Assembly: GCA_022393335.1 (NCBI GenBank)
Contig: JAJEKB010020753.1
Coordinates: 297,884 to 361,883, forward strand
Source: Macrotrachela quadricornifera
Taxonomy: Eukaryota > Rotifera > Eurotatoria > Philodinida > Philodinidae
Length of the DNA: 64,000 nucleotides
Direction: 5' to 3'
Positions 43,854 to 55,998 of this stretch are shown piece after piece. Numbering within the stretch: the stretch's first letter is position 1; every line of letters begins with the position of its first letter. The translations under genes and the position numbers were made by a program. The notes beneath the pieces are model-generated. The model made no database searches and was not told where the DNA came from. It saw only the letters and a program-made list of their open reading frames with translations.

Positions 43854-44763
43854 TTATTCCAATGAAAACAAAAAATATTCAAAGAGTATAAATTAAATTG
43901 TCTCCAAGTGTATATTCAATTGGTATATATTGTATCTTAAAAATAAGATTGATTTATTATGACATACAAATCAATATTTGATTAATGATCTAATATAAGA
44001 ATAATTGGTCTAATCATTCATCGAATTTTATTAATCGAAATTTTTATTATTAATATGGAATTGGAAGAAATAGACTCAATAGTAAACAATAGTTTTTGTT
44101 CCCATAATCCATAATAATCTGTGTAATATAATGAGTAATATATTATATTATTGACATGCAGAACAAGAAAAAGAAAATTGATGTTTTGTGTATTGTTTTA
44201 TAATTAATAATCAAGAGACACATTATAAAAAGTCAATAGACTAAACATGTGTATTTTCAAGAGAGAAAAGAATATTATTCATCAATAAAAGTACTTGATG
44301 AAATGTATCATTTCTTCTATTAATAGATAAAAAATCAAATTTTCATTTAACTATGATTAATAGAAAAACAAAAAAAATATTATAATATCATACAATTTTA
44401 ATGGTTATATTCCTCAGAAAGAAAATTCTAAATTTAAATAAATAATAATTCGAATATAAAATAATTTTCGATAATTAATTGAATATATAATAGATATATT
44501 TGTACAAAGATGTATTAATTGATAATGAAATTCCTAAAAAAAAAGAGTTTTATACAAAAGTTCTTTTTTTTGTTCATTATTACAAATATCTCACATACTA
44601 AACATACATACATCATAAATGAAACACAGAATAACATTTTAATAAGAAGAAGAAAAAAGGGTTTGTTTTGGATGTACATATAGATGATAAGAGAAAGAGA
44701 GAGAGAGAAAGAGAGAGAAAATTTGAATTTTATATCGGAATGAAAATGGGTTTGATATATTGT
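43854..44763. other. Intergenic region with GA microsatellite
   Basis: AT-rich 3' flank of the DNAJB6-like gene. A GAGAGAAAGAGA tract lies at 44691-44720. No gene is seen. Confidence 0.5.
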
Positions 44764-46059
44764 TTATTTAATTGCTTGTAAAATTCCATTGATTTTTTTT
44801 GACATTAACTTTCCATCTTCTTCAATAGTTTCTGTTGTTTGACCATTTTCTTCTATTCTAAAATTTACAAAAATTAAATTAAATATGTTTCTAATATATC
44901 TTTCTTTTATACCTTGTTGTAACAACACGATGACCATTAATTATTTTAGTTGATTTAGTTGTTTTTTTTCCAACTGGTTGAGAATGTCCATTACTATAAA
45001 TAAAATTGAAATTTTTCTTTTTTAAATAAAAACAAAAAGCAAATGCAAACCCAAATGCAATATTAAATGATGATATTGTTCCCATATGATTTCGAAATGG
45101 ATCATGATCAAATAATGACATTCTCATTGAAGGAAAAAAATTATCAAATAAAGCCATTTGTTGTCTATGTGGATCATGTCGTGATAATGATGAACTTGGA
45201 TGTCCAAAATGATGATGATGATGATGACGATTATGAAAATCACGAAATGGATCTAGACCAAAACCTATTTAATAATATATTTTGTTTAGTATTTTATTTA
45301 TTACAAAAATAAAAATAAAAATCTCTCATTCATCATTCAAGGATAAAATAAAATCACACATCTTATTCTCATTTAAATTTCTCACCAATATGAAAAACCT
45401 GACGTGTCCATTTATCTAAAAAATAATTTTGATTTTTTTTTTTAAATTTTCTTCTCAAATATAAACTACAAATTAATATACTAAAAAAAAAAGGAAAATC
45501 TTCATTTAAAAACTTACCAAAATCATCATCCATACCAAAATGTGACATAAATTGTTCAAATATATCAAATGGATTATGAAAATGAAATGTACGATTAAGA
45601 AAATCTTCAGAAAATCTTGAATAACCATTATTTGATGAATAATTATTATTTCCATGACTACTATTTGATAAACCAGCTCGACCTAAATGATCATATTTTC
45701 GACGTTTATCTTCTATAAAAATACAAAATTTATTTATTTTATATAAATCAATCAAATATTTACTATCAGATAATACTTCATAAGCTTCAGAAATTAATTT
45801 AAATTTTTCTTCAGCTTGAGTTTTATTTGAAAGATTTTTATCCGGATGCCACTAAATATATATATATATATATATAGATTTTATTATTTCAAATTAAAAA
45901 AATTCATTTACTTTTAATGCTAATCGACGATATCTTTAAATAAAATTCATCCATAATAATATTTATTTATATATAAAAATCAAATAAAACTTACGCTTTT
46001 TTTATTTCATCATCAGTAGCTGTCTTTTCAACTTCAAGTAGTTCGTAAAAATCAGTCAT
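44764..46059 (-). CDS. DNAJB6: DNAJB6-like Hsp40 co-chaperone
   Basis: Eight exons on the minus strand: 46059-45995, 45933-45912, 45851-45764, 45712-45518, 45415-45386, 45264-45051, 44993-44913, 44857-44764. They give 262 residues (human short isoform 241). Residues 1-70 are a J domain ([24 protein letters not shown]) with the HPD motif at His31-Asp33, which stimulates Hsp70 ATPase. A Ser/Asn/Gly-rich and Phe-rich middle follows, with a six-His run near residue 150. The C-terminal part, [21 protein letters not shown], is the class B2/B6 signature (human STKIVNGKKITTKRI). This family suppresses aggregation of polyglutamine proteins. The micro-exons of 22 and 30 bp are supported only by phase and family match. 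Which of DNAJB2/3/6/8 is the true counterpart cannot be settled here. Confidence 0.9.
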
Positions 46060-46658
46060 TGATTATACTAACAAAATAAATATAAATCTTTAGAAAAAAT
46101 TATCGTTTTTGTTTTTCTCCTATATAGATACCTTATTTTATATATTCTTGGTCTTTTTTTTCCGAAAGCAAAGAAAAAGCCTCCGCACTTATTATACATT
46201 GGTCTAACTTATCGACGTTTAGTTATATCAGTATATATATATATATATGGATAAAGAACGGCAAAGAGAATATATATATATATATATATAAACACATTTT
46301 TCTTTCGTTATAATCAAAGATCGTATAACAATGATCATCATTGTCACAATCGATTAATTTTCGACACTTACCTTCAAATGTTCGATTGATGATAATAATC
46401 AAATAAGAATAAGAAAAAAACCTTCACACCACAATAATTAATTATTATTGTGATATTTAACCTAAATTAATTAATCAAAAGATATTGACAATATAAATAC
46501 ACATGTTTTACCTATTTTGTATTTGAGATTCAGTTTAATTTATGTATACAAATACATGTACGAAAAAATTAATCAATCTGAAATAAATTATAGACAAACC
46601 TTTATTATTATTCATTAGGAATAACCTATGATATAACATTATTTGTATTTTACGAGAG
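46060..46658. other. 5' flank of the DNAJB6-like gene with TA microsatellites
   Basis: (TA)n runs lie near 46231-46250 and 46270-46292, and AATAATTAATTATTATTG forms a palindrome near 46430. No gene is seen. Confidence 0.45.
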
Positions 46659-47044
46659 AACCTCTTCAAAGTGTTACTCTCCGTTTGGGTTCATAGCGTA
46701 GATAAGAGTCCGTAAAGCTTGCATTAGTAAGGTATTGGGACAACTCACTGTCGTGGTATCCCTCAGAAAAACTCATCTTAGAATTTTGATCTGAAATTTT
46801 GTATAGAGATCTCAAATGAGAGTGGGTTATTGTGAGATACGGCTGTGATACTCTATTATCACTTGTATAGACAAGTTTTGCTGTTCTTATTTGCCATTGG
46901 AAGCATTCAAGAAAGCTGAAACTAGATGAGTTTTTCTGTGGAATATCACGGCAATGAGTTATCCCAATACCTTATAAATGCAGGCTTTGCGGACTCTTAT
47001 CTACGCTATAAGTCCAAACGGACGGTGTCATTTAAGGAAGTTCC
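46659..47044. mobile_element. Foldback element, arms about 130 bp
   Basis: Left arm 46659-46792 and right arm 46919-47044 are inverted copies sharing ATAGCGTAGATAAGAGTCCG, TAAGGTATTGGGA and AGAAAAACTCATCT. The spacer of about 125 bp is AT-rich and non-coding. Terminal duplications are unclear. Confidence 0.7.
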
Positions 47045-47792
47045 TTTGTTAGAATATTTAACATAATACACACTTGTATTTTCTTTTCTAAACATTGATT
47101 AAAAGAGATAAATGATCTAAAATCATTGTAAAGAAGTTTGTCTGATGTGCTTATTTGACAGTCATAGAAAGATTTTCTCTTGTTAATCTCGAAGGATCAA
47201 TAAACATCCCCATACGTCAATAATTCTTCTCGCAAACATATCTGATGACATCAATGAAAAAAAAAAAACTAATTACAAACTTTTTCTATATATTTTTGAA
47301 AATATAATGAACATAAATATGATTTTATTTGTCTTATATTATAAGAAAAAAAATCCATTGATCAAAACAAAAAAAAAGAGAAAAAATTTCTTCTGACGTA
47401 AATAATGAATTGATAATTATGAATAAATGAGAAATAAATCTATTGAAATAACCTACGCTTTATTGATCATTATTCTCTTTCGATTAGGCAAAGAAAAAAA
47501 AAAAAAAAAAAAGTAAATTAAGAGTAGAAACAAATGATGACAAACAATATTCATATGTCATATTGAATATGAAGGACAAGTAAACAAACAACAGCTGAGA
47601 AATTTTTATTTGATATTATATTAACCAATAAAAAATCATTTTCAATATTGCATTAATGTGTCACAAAATACGTCATGTGCTTTGATTATAACATTGTTTA
47701 AAAGCAAATGAATATTCACTCTTTCTTCTATTAATCAAATTGCGTATTATATTCAGTCTAGTTTATTTTTTAGATTTAAAAAAAAACGAAAT
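47045..47792. other. 5' flank of the GABARAP-like gene
   Basis: AT-rich DNA with A-runs (47491-47512) and no gene. Near its right end TTATTTTTTAG (47766-47773) could accept a spliced leader 20 nt before the start codon. Confidence 0.45.
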
Positions 47793-48368
<576 letters not shown>

Positions 48369-48646
48369 ATTTATATACTATTTATTATCTTTAAATATAT
48401 ATATGTAAATCTTCTTTTGTTTCGATAAATGATTTAAAACCGATCAATATTAATGTATCGTCATGTTCTTTTCTTTTGTTTTTTTGTCTTTGTTTATAAA
48501 AATTTCTTTCTTTTTCAATGTTGTCATTTATATTGAACATATATTTATTCGAGATAATTTCTTTAAAATAAATATTTAAATATATATATGTATGAATAAT
48601 TATGATAGATAAGTCATATGAGTCATGTATAATGACGTATATATGA

Positions 48647-48813
48647 TGGATGTCAAAAGTCTCGCATTACCTTTTTTGTTATTCAAAATTGAAAAAAAGA
48701 CTGTATGATACAGCTGCTTCTCAGTGATTGAATTAAATTAATCTTGGGTAGTTTAAACATACCACTCAAAACAAAAAAGTCGTACGAGACTTTTTTCGTC
48801 CACTAATCGAGAA
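48647..48813. mobile_element. Small inverted-repeat element (about 167 bp)
   Basis: Left end GGATGTCAAAAGTCTCGCA...CTTTTTTGTT matches the reverse complement of the right end (AACAAAAAAGTCGTACGAGACTTTTTTCGTCC) over about 35 bp with gaps. Non-coding; family unknown. Confidence 0.5.
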
Positions 48814-49989
48814 ACTTTATTTCTATATAATCTTGAAAAGAAAAGAATATCGAAGATCATACTTCAACTAATATCATTATAATAAGTTTTAGATAAAAAT
48901 TTTTATCATTATGATTTGTGTATGATTTCTACAATTTATATACGATCAAACTATTTTCTAGTCGAACTTGTTTTATTTTCAAAATGGAGAAAATTAAAAT
49001 AATTGTTTATGAGACATGACGAATGCATTTTTATTATATTTCATCATTTCATTATCTGATATGGTTTATCAAAAGAAAATAAAATATATCTAAACATGTG
49101 GTGTGAATAGCTCTACAATCTTCATAGGAAAATTTTTTTTGTAATTGTTTTAAAAAGAAAATTCTATATGAATAAAATTTTTCCGGTGAGGAAATTTTAG
49201 AAACAAAAAATGCAACTTTATCATCTTTTATAATACAAATTAAATTCTATTTATGTTTATTGTGTAAGAAAATTATACGAAAATATAGTATATAAGAATT
49301 TTTATCATGTTCGATTGAAATTATTGATTAATTGTCAAAAATCATTGATAGATGAGACTTTTTGTACGTTATGACCTTATTTCGAACAACTCATTACTGT
49401 AACTAGTCGATGAAAATAAACGATAAATTTAATATGTTGTTTATTTGTTCGTCAATATTAATGAGTCGTACCTTTATTTTAATGTAACGAAAGATCATTG
49501 TGACATATAACTTTCGAAATTGTTCACTTTTTTCTAAAATCATCCAATTCATTAGCTAATTATGTTCGTTTTTGGTATAATTGGTTCGTCATTAAAGAGA
49601 TAAATTAATACATTTCAACTAACAGTATTCAAGTCGATGTAGTTTATTAATACTTCAGTGTTGAATTCTTTATACAAAATACAAGACAATTAATTTCAGA
49701 ATTGGATGTTTTGTGCCATATTGAGATTTAGTTGTAATGTTGTACTATAGATCTCAAGTTCCTCTATCTAAATCAAAATTTCATCTCGTTGGCAAGTCAT
49801 TTTCATGGATTTTTTCACATGTTTTTCGACTATGATTACTTTTAGAAGGATTTTGTCTTATACATTATTAGAGAAAAAGACATGTCTCGGTTTTCCCTCT
49901 TGATTGATAAAAATCGTAGGTCCCTAGCTATTACCATTATCGAGCACTTAAACGTATACTTACTCCACTTTAATTCTGGCGCGAACACT

Positions 49990-50117
49990 TAAGAATGTAC
50001 CGAGCCTCTCGCTTTGATTCGATCTGAGTAGGTACTATTATAGGTTCATAATCGATTTTGATCACTTTAGCATATAATGATCAAAGTTGAGACGATCTAG
50101 AGTCTCGGGTTCGGTAC
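49990..50117. mobile_element. Small inverted-repeat element with ATGTACCGA ends
   Basis: AAGAATGTACCGAGCC at the left matches the reverse complement of TTCGGTACATCCCTA at the right; both ends share ATGTACCGA. The interior also holds inverted TGATCACTTT/AATGATCAAAG. More GC-rich than its surroundings. A clean target duplication is not visible. Confidence 0.45.
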
Positions 50118-50926
50118 ATCCCTACTTGAAGGACGAATCTTATCTGTAACCCCAAGTTTCATATAGTTTGATGAAATATTATTTCCTTAAATAAAAAAAC
50201 GGAACATTCCGAGAACTTTTTGATCACCCTATGTATTTCATGATGTGAATATGTTTGTTTTTATAATCAGAAAGAAAAAACTATTCTTTTGATATAAGTT
50301 GAAGTATTTTATATAAAAGTAAAATACACACTGATTATTTCTTTCAAAATCAATTATTTTATTTTAAACAAAGAAATAAAATTTTTTAAAATATTCTTCA
50401 TAATTATTTATTTTTATTTGAAAAGTTATATTTTAATCTGATAATGAATTCATACATATTTATTTTCTATCAAAATGAGACATAAATATTTATATTACAA
50501 TATAAAGTTAATTTTATTTCCTAGTGAGTTAAAGAATATGTCAATTATAATACTTGAATTATTCATTATTACTTTCTTCTCAATATATTTATCTTTTACT
50601 CGAAAATGAATCGTCTAATTTTCTATACATTCTAATGAATTTTATTATGTTCATGCATATATATATATATTTGAATAATTATAATTAAAGATATTCAAGT
50701 ATTAGTGTTAGACTCTTTGACTGTAGGCGATGATTTACAAAGGAACTAGAAATCCATTGTAAGGTATATATTATAGTTATTATTTCTTTCAGACATTATA
50801 ATTACCTATTAGTTGATTTGAATAAATAATATATTAAAAAGTAGAAATATCCTACACTGACATTGAACTTCAAGTAAAATATTATATATAGATAAAGTAT
50901 TTTCTTCTTAATTAAAATCGATAAAA

Positions 50927-51859
50927 ATGAGCACATTAAATACAATTCAAAATGAACTTCTTCGTTATATGTCATTAATAACAATAATTACAGGTACAAT
51001 TGGTAATATTCTTAATTGTTATATATTTACTCGTCGTTCACTTCGTAAAAATTCCTGTTCAATTTATTTTCTTGCATCAAGTATAGGAAATTTTTTTGCA
51101 ATTTATTTTGGTAGTGGAACACGTTTATTAAGTAGTTTTCATATTGATCCACCATTATCCCAAATGGGATTATATTGTAAAATAAAAACATTTTTAACCT
51201 ATATAGGTTTATCAAGTTCAACATGGTTTATAGTTGGTGCATGTGCTGATCGTTATGCATCAAGTGGTTCAACTGTTCGTTTACGTTCATTTAGTCAAGT
51301 TAAAATAGCTCGACGAATGATTTTTCTAATAATAATATTTATTATAATTATTTATTTTCAAATGAATTTTTGTTTTGATGGAAATATTCAAGCAGCTAAT
51401 TGTTATCCATCATCAACATTTTGTAATACATTTAATAATTTTAATTTATTAATAACATATAGTTTATTTCCACCAATATTAATGTTAATACTTGGTTTAA
51501 TGACAATTCATAATGTACGTTATAATCGACATATTCGACGAGAAATAAATAATAAAGATCGACAATTAACAATGATGCTTATAATTCAAGTTATTTGTGT
51601 TACTATTCTTTCAATGCCAATATCAATTCAAAAAATTTATTCACAAATGACAATTAATAAAATAAAAAATTCTGAAGAAAAAATTCTTGAAAATTTTTTT
51701 GCAACATTTGTTGTTTTACTTGCACTTATCAATTCATCAACATCATTTTATTTATTTACATTAACTGGAAATGTTTTTCGAAAAGAATTAAAATTTTTAG
51801 TTTTTTCAAATCGAAGACAAACAGCTATTCAACCATCAGCAACTATTAGAAAATATTAA
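50927..51859 (+). CDS. Orphan rhodopsin-class G-protein-coupled receptor
   Basis: A single-exon frame of 310 codons with seven hydrophobic segments. TM1 is at about 13-35, with the conserved Asn27 in GTIGNILN. The TM3 start has Cys84, the partner of the loop-2 cysteine (NCYPSSTFC). TM3 ends with Asp108-Arg109-Tyr110, the DRY G-protein switch. TM7 has NSSTSFYLFTL in place of a canonical NPxxY. The short N-terminus has no signal peptide. A short basic C-tail follows. Large families of intronless receptors of this kind, related to peptide receptors, occur in rotifers and molluscs; ligand and G protein cannot be read from sequence. The start is the first ATG and precedes TM1 by 12 residues. Confidence 0.85.
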   Translation: MSTLNTIQNELLRYMSLITIITGTIGNILNCYIFTRRSLRKNSCSIYFLASSIGNFFAIYFGSGTRLLSSFHIDPPLSQMGLYCKIKTFLTYIGLSSSTWFIVGACADRYASSGSTVRLRSFSQVKIARRMIFLIIIFIIIIYFQMNFCFDGNIQAANCYPSSTFCNTFNNFNLLITYSLFPPILMLILGLMTIHNVRYNRHIRREINNKDRQLTMMLIIQVICVTILSMPISIQKIYSQMTINKIKNSEEKILENFFATFVVLLALINSSTSFYLFTLTGNVFRKELKFLVFSNRRQTAIQPSATIRKY

Positions 51860-52775
51860 CATTTTATACTTTTAAAAAAACTTTATAGAAAAGCATTTAT
51901 CTTTTGCTTTTTTTCTTAAGATTTATTAGAAATTGAACATCTCGAATAAATTTTCTAAGAAAATCGAATCGGGTCAAATGTGTTGTCTGTAGATCTTCCA
52001 GAAACAACATTGTTTTTTCTCGATTTATGACAAGGAATTATCGGTCCGAGCCCTGTCAATATATTTAAATTTTTTTTTCATATTTGAAAGAACGCGTCGA
52101 CATGCAGGGTACCACAGAGTCTTTCCTGTAACTGAATATCCATTTTTGTTCTCTATGATTGCAATATACCTCATATTCTGAAAAAAGAATAACAATGACA
52201 TGAGATTTTTTTTATTCTACTCTTTTGTAACATTTTTAATCATGAAATGATATTTTTCTTGATAGATTAAATATACGAAGTTGTTTGCCTTTTGCTTTCT
52301 ACATATCATTATCCGTCTAAATAGATATTTTAATTTCTATAGTACAGTAGATATTAAAGTATTTTTTATTCTACTCTTTTGTAACATTTTTAATCATGAA
52401 ATGATATTTTTCTTGATAGATTAAATATACGAAGTTGTTTGCCTTTTTCTTTCTACATATCATTATCCGTCTAAATAGATATTTTAATTTCTATAGTACA
52501 GTAGATATTAAAGTAAGTTTTTTTTAATAGAATTTAAAAATTTCAATTTTGATTAATATAATTTAAAATAATCTTTTAGTTTAATTTTATTTCGTAGAAT
52601 AATAATTTCTACTCTAACATCTATACATATAAAGTGTACTTGATTAATCCAGGGATAAAATAAAATTGTAATCTATACATGTGGATATATATATATATAT
52701 TAATAGGAAAGAGAAAAAGAAAAGAGTGAAAATGTGAATGTCATTTTTAATTTTATTCTATAAATCACATTTAAC
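51860..52775. other. Intergenic region with a 154-bp tandem duplication
   Basis: No gene is seen. The 154-bp duplication at 52207-52515 (listed separately) occupies a third of the region; the rest is AT-rich. Confidence 0.5.
52207..52515 (+). repeat. Two-copy tandem duplication, 154-bp unit
   Basis: 52207-52360 and 52361-52515 are almost identical. Both begin TTTTTTATTCTACTC and end GTACAGTAGATATTAAAGTA. One difference seen is CCTTTTGCTTTC against CCTTTTTCTTTC. The near-identity indicates a recent duplication. Confidence 0.9.
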
Positions 52776-54199
52776 ATGAATAGTAAACATAATCAATCGT
52801 CTCGTCGTCATCCACTTAAACGTGTACGTACAGATAATGAAAATTATGGATCAATTATATCATTATCTAATGGACGAAATAATAAAAAATTTTGTCGACA
52901 ATCATCTGAAGGTATTTTTCGTTTTTTTTTAAATATATATTTCTTTTTTATTTTCTTATTTAAAAGATTCTGCATTTGTGGAAATAGAAAAATCATCTGA
53001 TGAACGTGCATTTGATCTTTTTTATAAGTAAATAATTATTTTTAAAAATTTTCATTTTGTTTTTTTTTTGTTTTATTTAGAGAATATTTTTCTCAATTTC
53101 GTCCTTATTTTAAACATCGTTCAATAGTTATACAATTTATTGAACATTTATGGTCAAATATGATTGAATTATCAAAAGTAGCATTTGTTAAAAAAATTCT
53201 TAAAGAACATGATATATCTTCATCTAATTTTAATGATAGTGATACATATTCAAATGATGGTAAAAGACAAAAAAAAAAAAAAAAAACGAATTAAATATTT
53301 ATTTTATTTCTTAGAAAATGATTCACAAATAAATAAAACATTAAATAAAAATTTTTCAATATTAAATTCAAATAATAAATATAGTCGAACTTTTATAAAT
53401 GAATTTTTATTTTATTTAAAACATTTTATAACACCAAGATTTATTGATAAAAAGTAAAAAATTTTTGTTTTTTAAAAAAAAAAACCAAATCTATATTTAA
53501 ATAATAGTTCATCATCAAATATTCAAATTCCACTTCGTCGATCATCACGTATTCGTCGAGCACCAATTAAATGTGTTTGTTCGACATGTGTTACAACATG
53601 TGTTACAAATGAAGATTCATCTTCAATAAATAATGATTTACGTTAGTTTAGTTTTTAAATAAATTTCTTTTCTTTTTTTTTATTTTTTAAAATTCTATAG
53701 AACATAAAGTATTTCGTCAATTAATTGATTATTATCATCAACTGTAAGTTAATTATTTTAAAAAAAAATATTTCATGTTACAATTATATGGGATATTTAT
53801 AGTGATGATCAATATATGGATATATCAAATTCATCTTTATCAATTAATAATGATAATCAAATCCATACACCATTATCTGAAGTTTGTTTTTTTTTTATTT
53901 ATATTAAATAGATAAATAAATAAATAAATATGATTAAATAGGTTACAGAAACATCAACAAATGTAAGATCATCTCCATTAATAAATTCCATGGTATCAGT
54001 TGATAATACTGATGTATCATTACCATCAATAGATTTCTTAATTGATTCTTCAATAACTTCAAATGAAAAACTTCCATTAGTTGTATCTGATACTTTACCA
54101 ATAAATGATCAAGTAGTGCGACGTACTTATGTTATATTAACGGAACTTGATGAACCATTTTTTGGTCCTTATCCAATTGAATTTACAATAACAATTTAA
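52776..54199 (+). CDS. Unrecognised eight-exon protein
   Basis: Exons 52776-52911, 52967-53027, 53081-53259, 53315-53453, 53508-53641, 53701-53743, 53803-53881 and 53942-54199 give 342 residues in one frame. No family is recognised. The N-terminus is basic and polar (SSRRHPLKRVRTD), like a nuclear localisation signal. Residues about 65-125 are aromatic and look folded (EYFSQFRPYFKHRSIVIQFI). 170-205 holds RRSSRIRRAPIKCVCSTC with four nearby cysteines (CVCSTCVTTC), possibly metal-binding. The remainder is Ser/Thr/Asn-rich and disordered. The last 25 residues are ordered and acidic-hydrophobic (VILTELDEPFFGPYPIEF). Probably an intracellular, perhaps nuclear, protein. The exons are supported by phase continuity across seven short introns. 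Confidence 0.75.
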
Positions 54200-55998
54200 A
54201 TAACTTTTCTTTTCTTCTTTTTTTTTTCTAATACAGTATGGATTTTCTTTTTTTTTGTATCAAAAGTTCTATGATTTGATCTTCTAAGTTGCTTGAGATA
54301 TTTTTTTGTAAATTTATTAGTTAGTTTTTGTTATTCTTCTTTTCTTTTTGTTTATATTTCTCGATATCTTTTTTGTGTTGATTAAAAAAAAACAACAAAC
54401 CTAATGTAGTATATATTTCATTAAGAATCTCTCTATATATCTTTATTATTTTGAAACACTTTTTTTTTTTTCTTTTTTTTTGTTCTTTGTTGATATTGTT
54501 ATGTTATTGATCTTTATTCTATGATGAACAGAAACAATATGTAATGAGGAAGAGAAATGTCATTATTTATTTAATAAAGCATCTTTCTTCATAATTGTTT
54601 TATAATGTGAAAATTTTAAATTTCAATCTTCAAGAAGAAATAAAGTTTATTCAAATAAAAAATAAGTAGAAGATCGAATTGAGCTTGTTAAAGCGAAATC
54701 AATATAATTTTAAGACTAGTGATACGCTCTTACTCACATTGAACTTGAAATTCTGAGTTATTAAATCGCATTTGAAGTTATTTTGGAAAAATTCTTATGA
54801 AGATAAAATTCAAAAACATATTGAAGTATTTCATTAGTTGTATAAAGGAAATGTGTAATGAAATAATTACAATAGACTTTTGTATTATTTGGTTGAAATG
54901 TTTTAACTGAATAAGAAGATGATGTAGATAAAATAAATGAAAGAATTGATCGGGTTAGATAATATTTTTATTTTTTAATTGAATTTATGTAGGATGGTGT
55001 AAATTTTATTTTGCTGTAAAATAAATGGGCATCACACAAAAATTTTGGTTTATGATATTGAAAAACTAGATCATATTATATCATCATATCTGAATAAACT
55101 TTAAGCAGGTCTAAAATCTATTAATTTGTTATTTTGTTGATTATCGATATCGATCAGAAACGATATGATGAAACACTTTATAGTGACTCGAAATATAGCA
55201 GAAATAGACAGAAAGAAAGAAACGTTTTGTTATACATATGTATGCTTGTCTATATATCTGTCAAATAAAGTAGTGTTTATGATTCTCTAGAACAGAATTG
55301 ATCATACATAAAATAACGCTATCTATATTTCATCGTAATATGTATATACTAGACCAGTTGTAATTAATCATTGCTATATCCATATGAATCCGATCAATTT
55401 TGACGACTAAGATAATCTAGAAAAAAACATCAAGTATTAATATATACCATATGTTAGTCGTTTTTTCTTTTACTTTTAACAATCAGAAATAAAGTCATGG
55501 ATGACTTTTGATGCTTTCGTTTCGTAATTTAGAGCCCTGCAGGAACAGAGTAGGTTAAGTCAAAAATTTAATAGGAAACAGCAGGATTTGATTACAGGTA
55601 AATTTTTAATTGAAAATCAAAAGAAGCATCTAATGGTCTAACTGAATAGTTCAAATTCATTTAAATTATGAATTAAGATTATCCAGTAAGGATAGTAGAT
55701 GATTTATTGGATTTCGGATTCAGAATTTAATTTGTTTTTCTTTTTCGATATGTATTCTACAAAGACTTATAATGATACAAAGAAAAGAACGATATACGCT
55801 CAACATGATAACTAAATTTATGAGAATTGTAATTTGCTTTTCAAAATCACGAAATAATCAAATATTTGTACTACATCTTTAAATTCTTCACTATCGATCG
55901 CAAATAATCCGTAGTGATAGGATTAAGACTAGAACACTATGTGAAAAGACAGTTAGAAGTTGCCCGATCAATTCATCGCATATATAGAAGGGAGCACA
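54200..55998. other. Intergenic region, no gene seen
   Basis: AT-rich DNA beginning with a T-rich 3' flank. No repeat arms or coding signal were recognised. Confidence 0.45.

Larger units (their letters stand above)
48369..50926. other. Intergenic region with two small inverted-repeat elements
   Basis: No gene is seen across about 2.5 kb of AT-rich DNA. Two small inverted-repeat elements (48647-48813 and about 49990-50117) are listed separately. TA-rich simple tracts occur at 48395-48420 and 50658-50672. Confidence 0.5.

Noticed and set aside
45369..45517. Downstream extension of DNAJB6-like exon 4
   Set aside because: The continuation is Phe/Lys-rich and hits a stop; a GTAAGT donor at 45517 and the in-phase micro-exon 45386-45415 fit better.
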